DNA from: Flavobacterium sp. HTF
Lineage (GTDB): Bacteria > Bacteroidota > Bacteroidia > Flavobacteriales > Flavobacteriaceae
DNA: 57,134 bases
Reading direction: 5' to 3'
Assembly (NCBI RefSeq): GCF_003105115.1
Contig: NZ_QETH01000023.1
Span: forward strand, 1-57,134
In this document: in pieces, positions 35,510-44,787 of the stretch
Layout: every line of letters begins with the position of its first letter
Numbering within the stretch: the first letter of the stretch is position 1
Made by a program: the position numbers and the translations under genes
The notes under the pieces: model-generated
Seen by the model: the letters and a program-made list of their open reading frames with translations, nothing else
Told to the model about the DNA's origin: nothing
The model's database searches: none

Positions 35510-35737
35510 TTACTTCGTTTTATTGATTTCGTTTACCTGTCGAATCACATTATATAAGGCGAGCGCCACACCAACCATTACAAGGATCTTGTTGTAGTAT
35601 ACTTTTTCGCTTGGGTGGTTTTCATCCAGCCAGCTTCCTAAATAAGAAAACAAAAAAATAATCGCACCCATTTGTATCGGAATATTAATGAGTGCGATCC
35701 ATTTATTACGTTGGTTTTTGTTCGGTTCCTTTTCCAT
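35510..35737 (-). CDS. atpZ: AtpZ/AtpI family protein
   Basis: 75 residues with two membrane helices (about 17-34 and 45-65) separated by SWLDENHPSEK, the AtpZ pattern (GxxLDxxxxxxP). Such proteins may carry Mg2+ or Ca2+ or help F0 assembly. Its first 32 bases overlap the end of the bactofilin gene in another frame, so translation is probably coupled. Confidence 0.82.
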   Translation of the reverse strand: MEKEPNKNQRNKWIALINIPIQMGAIIFLFSYLGSWLDENHPSEKVYYNKILVMVGVALALYNVIRQVNEINKTK

Positions 35738-36113
35738 TTTTTTCTGAGGTTTCTTTCGAAGTTGTAATCATGGTACAAGTTGCCGTAAATTCTGCTCCTG
35801 GTTCGATTGAAAGTTTTCCGACCAAAACTTCTCCGTGTATTTTTGCAGTAGATTTTATATTCAGGATTTCGAGTACTTTTATTTTTCCGTCAAATTCACC
35901 TTCTATATCTGCATTATTACAGATAATCTCTCCTTTGACTGCGCCTTTTGCTCCGATTACGAGCTTACCTTGTGAAGTAAAATTTCCTATCAATTCGCCA
36001 TCCAATCTAAAATCGGCTTTTGAGACAATGTCTCCAACTATAGAGGTTCCTTCTACAATTCTATTCGTTTTTCCTAACAGTTCCGTACCGGGTTTTTTAA
36101 CTTTTTCAAACAT
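35706..36113 (-). CDS. Bactofilin (polymer-forming cytoskeletal protein)
   Basis: 135 residues. The core (about 20-110) is a right-handed beta helix of short repeats: GDIVSKADFRLDGELIGNFTSQGKLVIGAKGAVKGEIIC, then NADIEGEFDGKIKV. Bactofilins form filaments on membranes and guide wall synthesis or polarity. It lies 4 bases after sprE and overlaps atpZ, an unusual link between a gliding/secretion gene and ATP synthase. Confidence 0.88.
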   Translation of the reverse strand: MFEKVKKPGTELLGKTNRIVEGTSIVGDIVSKADFRLDGELIGNFTSQGKLVIGAKGAVKGEIICNNADIEGEFDGKIKVLEILNIKSTAKIHGEVLVGKLSIEPGAEFTATCTMITTSKETSEKNGKGTEQKPT

Positions 36114-36117
36114 TATA

Positions 36118-38730
36118 TTATGGGTTTTTGGGGGCTAAGTAGGCATCAAGATTTTTCTTGATTTGAACGATTTTATAATTTTCGCTCGAAATTATAATCG
36201 CCTGATTTGAGATTTTATATTTCTTATCATCTCTAAAAACACCGGCAATATCATTCGCATAAGCTTCAGATTTTAAACCATGTATAACTAAAAAACTTTC
36301 GGTTTTATTGTATTTATCAAAAGAAGTTGTTAACCTTTCGAAATTTTCAACCAATAAAAATACTCTGATTGCTTCTTCTATTTTTTTAACTGTTTTTGTA
36401 TCGTTATTGGCAACCGGATAAATAATTTTCCAATTCTTATTGTCGTTTGTCGTAAAATTAAGTCTCTCCAGAACCGGAACTTGTTTCTCTAAAAGTTCGC
36501 GCGCATTTTTTCCTTCAACACTGTTAGGATAATTATCTGCCACTGCTTCCAACCCTTTTTTATAGGCTGCCAAACCATTTACTTTTCCTAAAGTATTGGC
36601 TTTTAATAATTCATATTTAGAAACAATTTCATCTCCGGAATACTGATTGATTAAATTATCAATATTGTCCAAAATGGTGTTAAATTGTTCTTCTTCGAAA
36701 AGCTTATACCATTTTTGATATTCCTTCTCAGGAGATGCCAGGTCTTCACTATTTGTTTTGTTTAAAATTTGGGCATATCTTGAATTCGGATATGTTGCTG
36801 TAATGTTAGCTTTTATAGCCTGTGCTTTTGCCGGATCTGTAATTTCATAAATTTTATACAAATTGTACATGGCCGGTAAAACCAGTTTTTCTTCCGGATT
36901 GTTTTTTAATAACTGCTCTAATTTATCGCTTGCTAATTTATTTTCCTTAAACTTTTCTTTATAAATAAGACCTAACTGATAGTAAGCAAAATTGCGCTCC
37001 TTACCAATACCGTCCATTGCTGTTGGTGCTGTCGGAAGTTGTTTTTCGTAAAACGCCGTTGTATACTTTTCTATAACTATTGAATCTTTTACAACGTTTA
37101 AAGAGTCCTGATTGATCTCGGATTCTTTTAGCAATGCATCATCGTTTGCTGCTTTCGCCGAAGCCATTCTCCAGTAACCTCCTAAAATCCTGTTGCCCCA
37201 TGTTTTCTTAAATTGCAGTTTACCATAAGCAACTGTCGTTGGGTTATAAAAATAAAATGTACTTACCGGATCATTTCCTGTAGGCGGATTATAGGCTCCA
37301 ACTCCCGGAGGACTGCCCGGTTGAGATTGAGGGTTTACTGCCGTTGGGTCACTGTCAGCTTTTGTATTGCGTTCTATATTTGCCAGTTTTTCTTTTTGCT
37401 TTTCTTCAAGGATTCGTTTGGCTTCGTCTTTCTTTTTTAATTCTGCTATATAATTTTCAAAATAAACTTTTCTCTCGGGAGCAGGTAGACCATATACTTT
37501 TATAATACTGTCATTGCGTTTTGCAATTGCTTCATATTTTATAACATCGTCAAGGTTTTTTCTGTTTTTTTCAATGTAGACAAACTCTCTTGTTTTGGGA
37601 TCTAACTTTACTAATGTACTGTCATAATATTTGGCAGCCATAGTATAGTCTGTATCTTTAAAATACATATTACCAATATTACGATAAGTTGAAGCTGCCA
37701 GATAAGGATCTTTGGGTTTTCTGGCTAATGATTTATTATAAAATTTCAGGGCATTTTCTTTTTCTTTCTTTTTATCATAAAAGACTCCCATTTCATACAA
37801 CAAAACATCATAATAAGGTCTGTTCTCCCGATCTGCTGTTAATTTGTTATAGGTTTTTAAAAATATAGTGTCGTTACCATTTTCATAATCATACAACTGA
37901 GCTTTTTTCGCATAAGCGTGCATCATATATTTTCGGTCAGCCTTTCGGTTCATATCAATAACTTCGTCGAAAAAATAAATTGCGCTGTCTTTTTTTCCCT
38001 GCTCCTGATACATTTGTCCTAAAATAAAACGGTATCGGGCTTTGTCTTCGTTTACACGACTAAAATCTTCGGCAATTCGTAGCTTCGCAACTGCACTGTC
38101 TTTTTCTTCTAAATTTAAAAAAGCTTCAGACAACAAAGCATTTGCATCAGAAAATGTCTGTTTGTCTAAATCGGTTTTCTTTAATAAAAGCTTGATGTTT
38201 TTAATAACAATAGCATCATTTCCTAAACGCATATTGGTTTTTTCGCGCCAGATTTTTGCTGTGTAGATATTACTGCTGTTTGGGTATTTGTATAAAATAT
38301 AATTGAATGCTTCTAAAGCAGGAATAAAACGCTGATCGTAGTATCTGGCTTTTCCGAGCATTAAATACGCTTCATCTATCTGATAGTTTTTTTCCCTTCC
38401 ACCAATATTCATGGAGTGTTTTTGAATGGCCTTGGTCGCTTTTGTTTCTGCTTTTTCAAAATCAGGATTTTTTGCTTTGTTTTCATCAGCAAAATTCTCA
38501 TCAAACTGCATTTTTTCAATCGGTAATATTTTCCAGAAATTATCGTGATTGTTGCCCTGAATAGATTGCAGTCCTTTGTCTAAACCAATACCGCCATTGT
38601 ACAAAATATTATACTTCGTACTTAACGCATGTGAGTTACGTGACAAAAAAGTGTTTTTTTTGGTAGAACAGGCTATCAAAAAGAAGAGAAACACAATGAA
38701 AAAACTATATTTAAGAGTAATCTTTTTCAA
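36118..38730 (-). CDS. sprE: Type IX secretion system lipoprotein SprE/PorW
   Basis: 870 residues, the length known for SprE of F. johnsoniae, which is required for type IX secretion and gliding (PorW in Porphyromonas). The start is TTG at 38730 because an in-frame TGA lies a few codons upstream with no ATG between. The signal ends in a lipobox, FLIACS. TPR units fill about residues 110-400 (AVAKLRIAEDF, ALKFYNKSLARKPKDPYLAASTYRNIGNMYF). A Lys/Glu-rich and a Pro-rich stretch follow, then a second TPR-like part. It sits on the periplasmic side of the outer membrane. Identification rests on size, lipobox, TPRs and context. Confidence 0.85.
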   Translation of the reverse strand: MKKITLKYSFFIVFLFFLIACSTKKNTFLSRNSHALSTKYNILYNGGIGLDKGLQSIQGNNHDNFWKILPIEKMQFDENFADENKAKNPDFEKAETKATKAIQKHSMNIGGREKNYQIDEAYLMLGKARYYDQRFIPALEAFNYILYKYPNSSNIYTAKIWREKTNMRLGNDAIVIKNIKLLLKKTDLDKQTFSDANALLSEAFLNLEEKDSAVAKLRIAEDFSRVNEDKARYRFILGQMYQEQGKKDSAIYFFDEVIDMNRKADRKYMMHAYAKKAQLYDYENGNDTIFLKTYNKLTADRENRPYYDVLLYEMGVFYDKKKEKENALKFYNKSLARKPKDPYLAASTYRNIGNMYFKDTDYTMAAKYYDSTLVKLDPKTREFVYIEKNRKNLDDVIKYEAIAKRNDSIIKVYGLPAPERKVYFENYIAELKKKDEAKRILEEKQKEKLANIERNTKADSDPTAVNPQSQPGSPPGVGAYNPPTGNDPVSTFYFYNPTTVAYGKLQFKKTWGNRILGGYWRMASAKAANDDALLKESEINQDSLNVVKDSIVIEKYTTAFYEKQLPTAPTAMDGIGKERNFAYYQLGLIYKEKFKENKLASDKLEQLLKNNPEEKLVLPAMYNLYKIYEITDPAKAQAIKANITATYPNSRYAQILNKTNSEDLASPEKEYQKWYKLFEEEQFNTILDNIDNLINQYSGDEIVSKYELLKANTLGKVNGLAAYKKGLEAVADNYPNSVEGKNARELLEKQVPVLERLNFTTNDNKNWKIIYPVANNDTKTVKKIEEAIRVFLLVENFERLTTSFDKYNKTESFLVIHGLKSEAYANDIAGVFRDDKKYKISNQAIIISSENYKIVQIKKNLDAYLAPKNP

Positions 38731-38817
38731 TTGAAAGAGTTTAAATCATTTAACTTCAAAATAAGATTTTTAGTATAATAACTTGTAAAAATACGCTTCT
38801 TTTTGTTATTTATAAAC

Positions 38818-39513
38818 TTAAACTGAAAAAAACAATTCCAGTTCCTGTAAGGTTTCTTTTGATGTCTGAATATCTTTTACAATTTCACCTTTACTTAGTG
38901 CAACTATCCGGTCGCAAACCTCAACAGTATGTTGTAAGTCATGACTGGAAACAAGAACCGTAACATTTGGATCGTCAGCCAGTTCTTTGATAATTTTTTT
39001 TAACCTGCTAACCGTTGTCGGGTCCAGATTAGCAAAAGGTTCATCTAAAATCACCACTTCCGGATTACCAATAAGCGTTGCAATTATGCCCACTTTTTTC
39101 TGATTTCCCTTTGATAAATCCCGTAAGTATTTTTTGTTTTTGAGAATTTCTCCATTAAAAAACTCTTCATGTTTTGTCAATAAAGCATCAATATCAGCTT
39201 TATTCTGATGGCGTAAATCTCCAATAAAATAAAAATATTCTTCAGGGGTTAAATATCCGATAAGGAAACTTTCATCTAAAAAAGAACCCGTAAAAGATTT
39301 CCAGTTTTCACTTATATTTACCTGAATTTCATTGCTTTTAATATTTCCCGTTGAAGGCTGGATCAAATCTAAAAGCAAACTGAAAAAAGTTGTTTTTCCT
39401 GCTCCGTTATTTCCAACCAATCCGAAACTCTGGCCTTTTGGAATTTCAAGATGATCGATATTTAAAACTGTTATATCGTTATATTTTTTTGAAAGCTGGC
39501 TTACCTGTATCAT
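38818..39513 (-). CDS. ABC transporter ATP-binding protein
   Basis: 231 residues. Walker A GNNGAGKTT, Q-loop region, signature LSKGNQKKVGI (a variant of LSGGQ), Walker B VVILDEPFANLDP, and the switch His in SSHDLQHTVEVC are all present. It powers the multi-span partner encoded next upstream. The cargo is unknown. Only ~87 bases separate it from sprE, with no clear promoter. Confidence 0.9.
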   Translation of the reverse strand: MIQVSQLSKKYNDITVLNIDHLEIPKGQSFGLVGNNGAGKTTFFSLLLDLIQPSTGNIKSNEIQVNISENWKSFTGSFLDESFLIGYLTPEEYFYFIGDLRHQNKADIDALLTKHEEFFNGEILKNKKYLRDLSKGNQKKVGIIATLIGNPEVVILDEPFANLDPTTVSRLKKIIKELADDPNVTVLVSSHDLQHTVEVCDRIVALSKGEIVKDIQTSKETLQELELFFSV

Positions 39514-39516
39514 ATA

Positions 39517-39570
39517 AATTTTAGATTTTAGTCCCGAAACTTCGGGATTGATTTTAGATTAAAAAATCTA
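39517..39570. repeat. TTTAGATTT words around a GC-rich mini-hairpin
   Basis: TCCCGAA and TTCGGGA (39532-39547) pair around two bases and are flanked on both sides by TTTTAGATT words, between the ABC permease and ATPase genes. It may lower read-through between them. The words match those at 1797-1896. Confidence 0.5.
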
Positions 39571-39636
39571 TTGTTTGTTGCTGAACTTAAATTTGAATCT
39601 GATAAAAATTATCAAATTGCCACATTCTCTAATTAT

Positions 39637-41106
39637 TTAATTCTTTTGCTTATAAGCACTTATTGTACTGTATTTTTCTATTTTGTATCTTTTTTCTATT
39701 AACGAAAAGACTTTATTTCTTAATACAAAACCTGTAACTCCAACCAAACCAACGAACGCTAAACCAAGATTTGGTCCATTAATTTTAAAACCAATCCAAT
39801 ATAAAACTATTGGAAGTAATAACTTAGGAATCGTAAGCAACATTACATTTATATTGAACGCTTTTTTATCTCCAAAAGCACCGCTGGCCGAAGATAAATC
39901 AATTGGCGTTTTTGTATATGCGCCACCTAAGAGCACCAAATGGGAATTGATGCCAATATTATAAATCGCACCTACAACAATTATGATATAATAATGTAAT
40001 CCGAAATAAATGTAAAAAGATGCTGCGATTGTAGATATAACTGTTGCAATAACTATTAGCCACCATTTTGAAGTAATATATCCTCTGTAGGGAATATTTT
40101 GAGTCATCATAAGCTGGTAATAGGAACTGTCCCAGCTTGGTACAAATTGTCCGAAAGTAAATAAAAATCCTCCTGAAACGAATATGCCGGCAAAAATATG
40201 CATCGTAGGGTTGTCATATGTTTCTATACCACCGGAAAAAAATAAAAATCCGTAAAACAAAAAAACCACACTCATTAATATGGTCATTTTTGATCTCTTA
40301 TTTCTTTTAATCAGTTTAATATCGTTTTTAAGAAATGTTCCTAAAGTCCCAAACTGATTTAGCCAGGAAAGGTTTTCTGTTGTCGCGATATCTTCTTTTT
40401 TTGAAAGTCCGGCATCCAGATACAGATTGTTTTTAAAATATCTGAATGTAAAAACATACAATCCAATTAAGACAAAAACCGGAATAAGAAATATCCATTT
40501 TGTAGCATAAAATCCTTCAAAGAAAGGTGTCGTAAAAGTAGTTACATCAAAAATCTTATAATATTGTGCCGCACCCAGCGCCAAAATTAGCACGATGAAA
40601 ACCACAAACAATTTGTCAATATTACTTAAAATTATGTTTAGAAAGTTGTTGATGTAAACTAATGAAAAAGCAGCCACAAACCACAAAACAACACTAACAG
40701 CATCATAACCTTCTATAATCAGAACCACAGAAAAAGGGAAAAAGAAAAAGGCATGAACCCAATTAAAAAAAGACAAAACTGTTTTGCCCAGTGAGAAGTA
40801 AACAATGGTTGACTTTTTGAAAGGCAAAACCAGCAACGGTTTTATATTCAGAACAGGAATGGCCTGCATCAATAGCCGAATTACCAAATCGGATAAAAAG
40901 TAATAAATCAAAAATCTGTTCACTGTAATCAGCGGCTCCATATTCATCTTTTTTAGAATATAAAATGCCCCTACTCCCATTCCGATAAAAATAATCGAAA
41001 AATAAATCATCAGAAAACCTATTAAAATTTTCATTGCCAGGTTTGCTCCAAACGACGCAGATCTGGTAAAGGCTTTCCATTCAAGATAAATAAACTTTTT
41101 AATCAT
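39637..41106 (-). CDS. DUF5687 family ABC transporter membrane protein
   Basis: 489 residues from the ATG at 41106 (MIKKFIYLEWKAF); a longer reading to 41142 adds residues that overlap the promoter region. About 12 hydrophobic segments are visible, and the KKFIYLEWKAFTRS start is like other DUF5687 proteins, the permease partners of ABC ATPases in flavobacteria. The ATPase gene follows after 123 bases. The substrate is not known. Confidence 0.8.
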   Translation of the reverse strand: MIKKFIYLEWKAFTRSASFGANLAMKILIGFLMIYFSIIFIGMGVGAFYILKKMNMEPLITVNRFLIYYFLSDLVIRLLMQAIPVLNIKPLLVLPFKKSTIVYFSLGKTVLSFFNWVHAFFFFPFSVVLIIEGYDAVSVVLWFVAAFSLVYINNFLNIILSNIDKLFVVFIVLILALGAAQYYKIFDVTTFTTPFFEGFYATKWIFLIPVFVLIGLYVFTFRYFKNNLYLDAGLSKKEDIATTENLSWLNQFGTLGTFLKNDIKLIKRNKRSKMTILMSVVFLFYGFLFFSGGIETYDNPTMHIFAGIFVSGGFLFTFGQFVPSWDSSYYQLMMTQNIPYRGYITSKWWLIVIATVISTIAASFYIYFGLHYYIIIVVGAIYNIGINSHLVLLGGAYTKTPIDLSSASGAFGDKKAFNINVMLLTIPKLLLPIVLYWIGFKINGPNLGLAFVGLVGVTGFVLRNKVFSLIEKRYKIEKYSTISAYKQKN

Positions 41107-41139
41107 GGTTATTTGGTTTTCAGTTTTATAGTAAGAGAT

Positions 41140-41147
41140 CAAATGTA
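41140..41147 (-). promoter_or_regulatory. -7 box for the DUF5687 gene
   Basis: TACATTTG on the minus strand, 33 bases before the ATG. A TTTTG lies 11 bases upstream, too near for a -33 element, so the site is tentative. Confidence 0.4.
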
Positions 41148-41210
41148 TGCAAACGTTACAAAAAAAGTTAAAAAAAAATAATTAGTAAGTGTCAATTAGC
41201 TCTTGTTTGC

Positions 41211-41218
41211 TACTTTTG
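41211..41218 (+). promoter_or_regulatory. -7 box for the ferredoxin reductase gene
   Basis: TACTTTTG, a full TAnnTTTG match, 16 bases before the ATG at 41235. The -33 region has no clear TTG at the usual distance. Confidence 0.45.
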
Positions 41219-41234
41219 CAGAAAATATAATATC

Positions 41235-42287
41235 ATGCCTTCATTCTTAAAATTAATAATTAAAGAGGTTAAACGCGAAACTGCCGATGCCGTTTCTGTA
41301 CTTTTTAATGTTCCTGAAGAACTAAAACCGGACTATAAATTTATTGCCGGGCAATATATAAATTTAAAATTAACTCTTGATAATCAAGAAATAAGACGTG
41401 CTTATTCTATTTGCTCAGCTCCAGAAAGCGGCGAATTGAGAATTGCTGTCAAAGCTGTAAAAAATGGTTTGTTTTCGCAATTTGCAAATACAAAATTAAA
41501 AGCCGGAGATGTTCTTGAAGTTGGGCATCCTGAAGGAAAATTTACCTTTGAACCAGACGCTGAAAGACAAAAAAATTATGCTGCTTTTGTGGCAGGAAGC
41601 GGAATTACTCCTGTGCTTTCTATCATAAAATCAGTTTTGAAAAGTGAACCAAAAAGTTCATTTGTATTGGTTTACGGAAACAAAACGCCTGACGAAACTA
41701 TTTTTCATCAGGAATTACATGACCTGCAGCTACAATACGTAGGCCGTTTTTTTATACATTATGTTTTTAGTCAGGCTAAAGCCGAAAATGCTTTGTTTGG
41801 CCGAATCGAAAAATCGGCGGTAAATTTTGTGTTGAATAACAAACACAAAGAATTAGAATTTGATAAATTTTTCCTGTGCGGACCTGAGGAAATGATTAAT
41901 ACTGTTTCTGGTATTCTGAAAGAGAAAAATGTAAAAGAATCGGCAATTAAGTTTGAACTTTTTACTTCTTCTACAGAAGAACATGAAATTAAAGCTTCGC
42001 TTGAGGGGCATACAAAAATCACTGTTTTGGTAGATGATGAAGAAGTATCTTTTGAGATGTCTCAAAAACAAACCATTCTTGACGCAGCATTAAAAAAAGG
42101 AATTGATGCTCCGTATTCTTGTCAGGGCGGAATTTGCAGTAGCTGTTTAGCCCGTATTACAGCCGGAACTGCAGAAATGACTAAAAACTCCATTTTAACA
42201 GATAAAGAAATTGCAGACGGATTAGTTTTAACTTGTCAGGCGCATCCAACATCAGAAACTATTTATGTAGATTTTGATGATGTATAA
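41235..42287 (+). CDS. PaaE-like ferredoxin-NADP reductase / 2Fe-2S oxidoreductase
   Basis: 350 residues in three parts: an FAD domain (RRAYSICSAP near residue 55-65), an NAD(P) domain (VAGSGITPVLSIIKS, then FLCGPEEMI), and a C-terminal plant-type ferredoxin domain with SCQGGICSSCLARI and the fourth Cys in LTCQAHP. This matches the reductase component of phenylacetyl-CoA oxygenase, but no paaA-D genes are near. It probably passes electrons from NAD(P)H to some oxygenase or desaturase; it could serve the pigment pathway, which is speculation. Confidence 0.88.
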   Translation: MPSFLKLIIKEVKRETADAVSVLFNVPEELKPDYKFIAGQYINLKLTLDNQEIRRAYSICSAPESGELRIAVKAVKNGLFSQFANTKLKAGDVLEVGHPEGKFTFEPDAERQKNYAAFVAGSGITPVLSIIKSVLKSEPKSSFVLVYGNKTPDETIFHQELHDLQLQYVGRFFIHYVFSQAKAENALFGRIEKSAVNFVLNNKHKELEFDKFFLCGPEEMINTVSGILKEKNVKESAIKFELFTSSTEEHEIKASLEGHTKITVLVDDEEVSFEMSQKQTILDAALKKGIDAPYSCQGGICSSCLARITAGTAEMTKNSILTDKEIADGLVLTCQAHPTSETIYVDFDDV

Positions 42288-42309
42288 TCTTCGTTAAATT
42301 TAAAGTATA

Positions 42310-42353
42310 AAAAAATCCAAATTCCAGTTTTAAGCTTGGGATTTGGATTTTTT
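42310..42353. terminator. Bidirectional terminator after the ferredoxin reductase gene
   Basis: AAAAAATCCAAATTCC pairs with GGGATTTGGATTTTTT with one mismatch around a 12-base loop. It lies between convergent genes and has poly-A and poly-T at its ends. Confidence 0.85.
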
Positions 42354-42354
42354 T

Positions 42355-43413
42355 TTATTGGATTTTCTCGATTATGTTTTGAATTCTTTTCACTACTTTC
42401 TTTGGTGAAATAGTTCTCATTGCATCTTCATATCCCTCTACTATTTTATTTCCGTAAACAGAAGTTGGGAGTTTTGGATATATATTTCTATCTGAAACTA
42501 ACGTATTATCAGCACTTTGACTGAATGGTAAAAATCCGGCATAAGGATGCGTAGCGCCCCAAAGCGTAATCACTTTTACTCCCAGCATCGCCGCAATATG
42601 AGCATTTCCTGAATCCATAGAAAGCATGACGTCCAGATTGCTAATCAATTTTAATTCCTGCTGAAATTTAATTTTTCCTGCAACATTTATCACATTTTTA
42701 AAAGACGCAGAAAGCGAATCCAAAATTTCAATTTCTTTCTTTCCTCCTCCAAAAAGTAAAATGGTATGATCTTTATTTTCTGATAGTTTTGCAATAACTT
42801 CCTGCATTAAATCTAAGGGATAAACTTTAGAATCGTATTGTGCAAAAGGTGCAATCCCAATTAGTTTTTGATAATGTTCTCCAACTAAATCGGTAATCTC
42901 GGCACTTAAAACTGCTTTTTTTGGAAATTCAGGATTCGTCAGATCCAAAGGAAAACCAAGTTCTTCAAACACTTTTGCATGCCTTTCGAACATGGTTGGG
43001 AGCTGTTTGAATATCTTCTCTTCGTGTCGTGTTAATTCTTTTTTTCCGTCGCGTCCTTTGTCAACTGTTGCTCTTTTTTTTCCGCTTAAAGCGAAAAGCA
43101 AACTCACAACTTTAGATCTTAACACATTATGAAGATCTGCAAAAGCGTCTATTTTTAATTTTTTTACATCCGAATATAAACGCAAAAGCCCTAAAAATCC
43201 TTTGTGGCGATTTTTTTCATCAAAAGCAAAAAAATCCAGATTTGGAATTCCTTCAAAAAAAGGTTTAAAAAATGGGCGGGAAATTACTGTGACTTTTACT
43301 GTCGGATATTGTTTTACAAAAGCACGTAAAACAGGAACCGTCATGGCGACATCTCCCATTGCGGAAAGTCTCATGACGGCTATATGCTTAATTCTATTGG
43401 ACAATTCTGCCAA
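42355..43413 (-). CDS. Family 9 glycosyltransferase (heptosyltransferase-like)
   Basis: 352 residues. The start is TTG at 43413, one base after the upstream stop; beginning at the next ATG (43374) would remove most of strand 1 of the fold. Motifs: VMRLSAMGDVAMTVPVLRAF at the N-terminus, IGIAPFAQ in the second half, and LDVMLSMDSGNAHIAAMLGVKVITLWGATHPYAGF, the ADP-heptose-transferase motif. It transfers a heptose or other sugar to LPS core. It is directly coupled to the DUF4254 gene. Confidence 0.86.
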   Translation of the reverse strand: MAELSNRIKHIAVMRLSAMGDVAMTVPVLRAFVKQYPTVKVTVISRPFFKPFFEGIPNLDFFAFDEKNRHKGFLGLLRLYSDVKKLKIDAFADLHNVLRSKVVSLLFALSGKKRATVDKGRDGKKELTRHEEKIFKQLPTMFERHAKVFEELGFPLDLTNPEFPKKAVLSAEITDLVGEHYQKLIGIAPFAQYDSKVYPLDLMQEVIAKLSENKDHTILLFGGGKKEIEILDSLSASFKNVINVAGKIKFQQELKLISNLDVMLSMDSGNAHIAAMLGVKVITLWGATHPYAGFLPFSQSADNTLVSDRNIYPKLPTSVYGNKIVEGYEDAMRTISPKKVVKRIQNIIEKIQ

Positions 43414-43414
43414 A

Positions 43415-44020
43415 TTATTTTTTATTTTGATATAATACCGGGTTCAGGTCATCATCATTGTACATTTTCATTTGTTTGTACACTTTCATGAATTTATCTC
43501 CATTTTCGATATCTGTAAGTAATTCTTCAATTGCAGTAGACAAGTCGCTTCTTTGCTCTAAAAGAATATTTAATTTTTCCTGGCATTTATCTCTGTGTTC
43601 CTGCGAAGCCTCGGCACGTGTAGCTTCTTCCTGCATATGATAAATTTTTAAAGCCAGAATAGACAATCTGTCAAAAGCCCATGCCGGACTTTCTGAGTTG
43701 ATTTTTGCTCCGTCTTTTGCTTTTACATTACTGTATTTTTGCAAAAAATAACCGTCAATATATTCAACCATATCCGTACGTTCCTGGTTAGAAGCATCAA
43801 TTCTTCTTTTAAGTGTCAGAGCTGCTACAGGATCAATTTGCGGATCACGAATGATATCTTCAAAATGCCATTGCACTGTATCAATCCAGTTTTTTAAATA
43901 CAATAAATGCTCAAACTTATCTTTTGGATAAGGATTATTTATTGGCTGGTCAACGTTATCAAATTGATGATAATCTTTTATACTTTGTTCGAAAACTGAA
44001 TATGCTAATTTTGAAAACAT
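43415..44020 (-). CDS. DUF4254 family protein
   Basis: 201 residues from the ATG at 44020 (MFSKLAYSVFEQSIKDYHQ). Upstream residues in the same frame overlap a -7 box, so I reject them. The protein is all-helical and matches DUF4254: NPYPKDKFEHLLYLKNWIDTVQWHFEDIIRDP and SPAWAFDRLSILALKIYHMQEE. The family is uncharacterised. It stands directly upstream of the GT9 gene, with stop and start one base apart, which suggests a link to LPS core synthesis. Confidence 0.82.
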   Translation of the reverse strand: MFSKLAYSVFEQSIKDYHQFDNVDQPINNPYPKDKFEHLLYLKNWIDTVQWHFEDIIRDPQIDPVAALTLKRRIDASNQERTDMVEYIDGYFLQKYSNVKAKDGAKINSESPAWAFDRLSILALKIYHMQEEATRAEASQEHRDKCQEKLNILLEQRSDLSTAIEELLTDIENGDKFMKVYKQMKMYNDDDLNPVLYQNKK

Positions 44021-44040
44021 GTCTTTATTTTTTATAGACA

Positions 44041-44048
44041 CAAAGATA
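44041..44048 (-). promoter_or_regulatory. -7 box for the DUF4254-GT9 pair
   Basis: TATCTTTG on the minus strand, 20 bases before the ATG at 44020. The -33 position reads TCG rather than TTG. Confidence 0.45.
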
Positions 44049-44133
44049 CTTTTTATACTTTTATAGTGCGAAAAAATCCTTTGTTTTTTCGTTATCAACA
44101 ACAATTACAAGTTAATAATTATAAAAACACATT

Positions 44134-44787
44134 ATGAAAATTCATTATATCTCTGAAAATAACAGCATCTTAAATCATTTTTTAGGGCAAATCAGAAACG
44201 TTAATGTACAGAACGACAGTATGCGTTTTCGAAAAAATATAGAGCGGATTGGTGAAATAATGGCGTATGAACTAAGCAAAAGTCTATCTTACAAAGACGT
44301 AGAAATTAAAACTCCGCTTGGTATCAAAAAAACGACTGAGATAAGTGAGGATCTGGTTTTGTGTTCTATTCTGCGTGCCGGTCTGCCTCTTCATAATGGC
44401 TTTTTAAATTATTTTGACCATGCAGAAAACAGTTTTGTTTCTGCTTGCAGGCATCATCCGAACAATGATGATTATTTTGAAATTTTGGTTGAATATCAGG
44501 CTCTTTCTAACATCAATAATAAAACGGTTTTGCTTCTCGATCCCATGTTGGCAACCGGTCAGTCTATTGTTGCTGTACACGAAAAACTGGTTCAGAATGC
44601 AACTCCAAACGAAATTCATATCGTTGTGGTCATTGCTGCTCCTGAAGGAATTGCCTATCTGGAAAAAAGTCTTCCCGAAAATTGTCATTTATGGGTAGCT
44701 TCTCTGGATGAAAAACTGAACGAAAAAAATTACATCGTTCCGGGTCTAGGAGATGCAGGTGACCTTGCGTATGGAAGTAAATTATAA
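44134..44787 (+). CDS. upp: Uracil phosphoribosyltransferase
   Basis: 217 residues. It joins uracil and PRPP to give UMP in pyrimidine salvage. The PRPP loop LLDPMLATGQSIV is plain, together with the N-terminal MRFRKNIERIGEIMAYELSKSL, SILRAGLPLHNGFL and the uracil-binding C-terminus IVPGLGDAGDLAYGSK. The last 6 bases overlap the end of the convergent DUF6427 gene. Confidence 0.93.
   Translation: MKIHYISENNSILNHFLGQIRNVNVQNDSMRFRKNIERIGEIMAYELSKSLSYKDVEIKTPLGIKKTTEISEDLVLCSILRAGLPLHNGFLNYFDHAENSFVSACRHHPNNDDYFEILVEYQALSNINNKTVLLLDPMLATGQSIVAVHEKLVQNATPNEIHIVVVIAAPEGIAYLEKSLPENCHLWVASLDEKLNEKNYIVPGLGDAGDLAYGSKL

Noticed and set aside
35692..36138. Plus-strand ORF of 148 codons
   Set aside because: It is the antisense of the bactofilin gene, whose beta-helix repeats explain the open frame.
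41107..41142. Longer DUF5687 protein
   Set aside because: The extra 12 residues overlap the promoter region and the normal family start is MIKKFIYLEWKAF.
41235..42287. Phenylacetate degradation operon
   Set aside because: Only the reductase-like protein is here; paaA-D are missing and the PaaK-like genes at 15731 and 47533 belong to other contexts.
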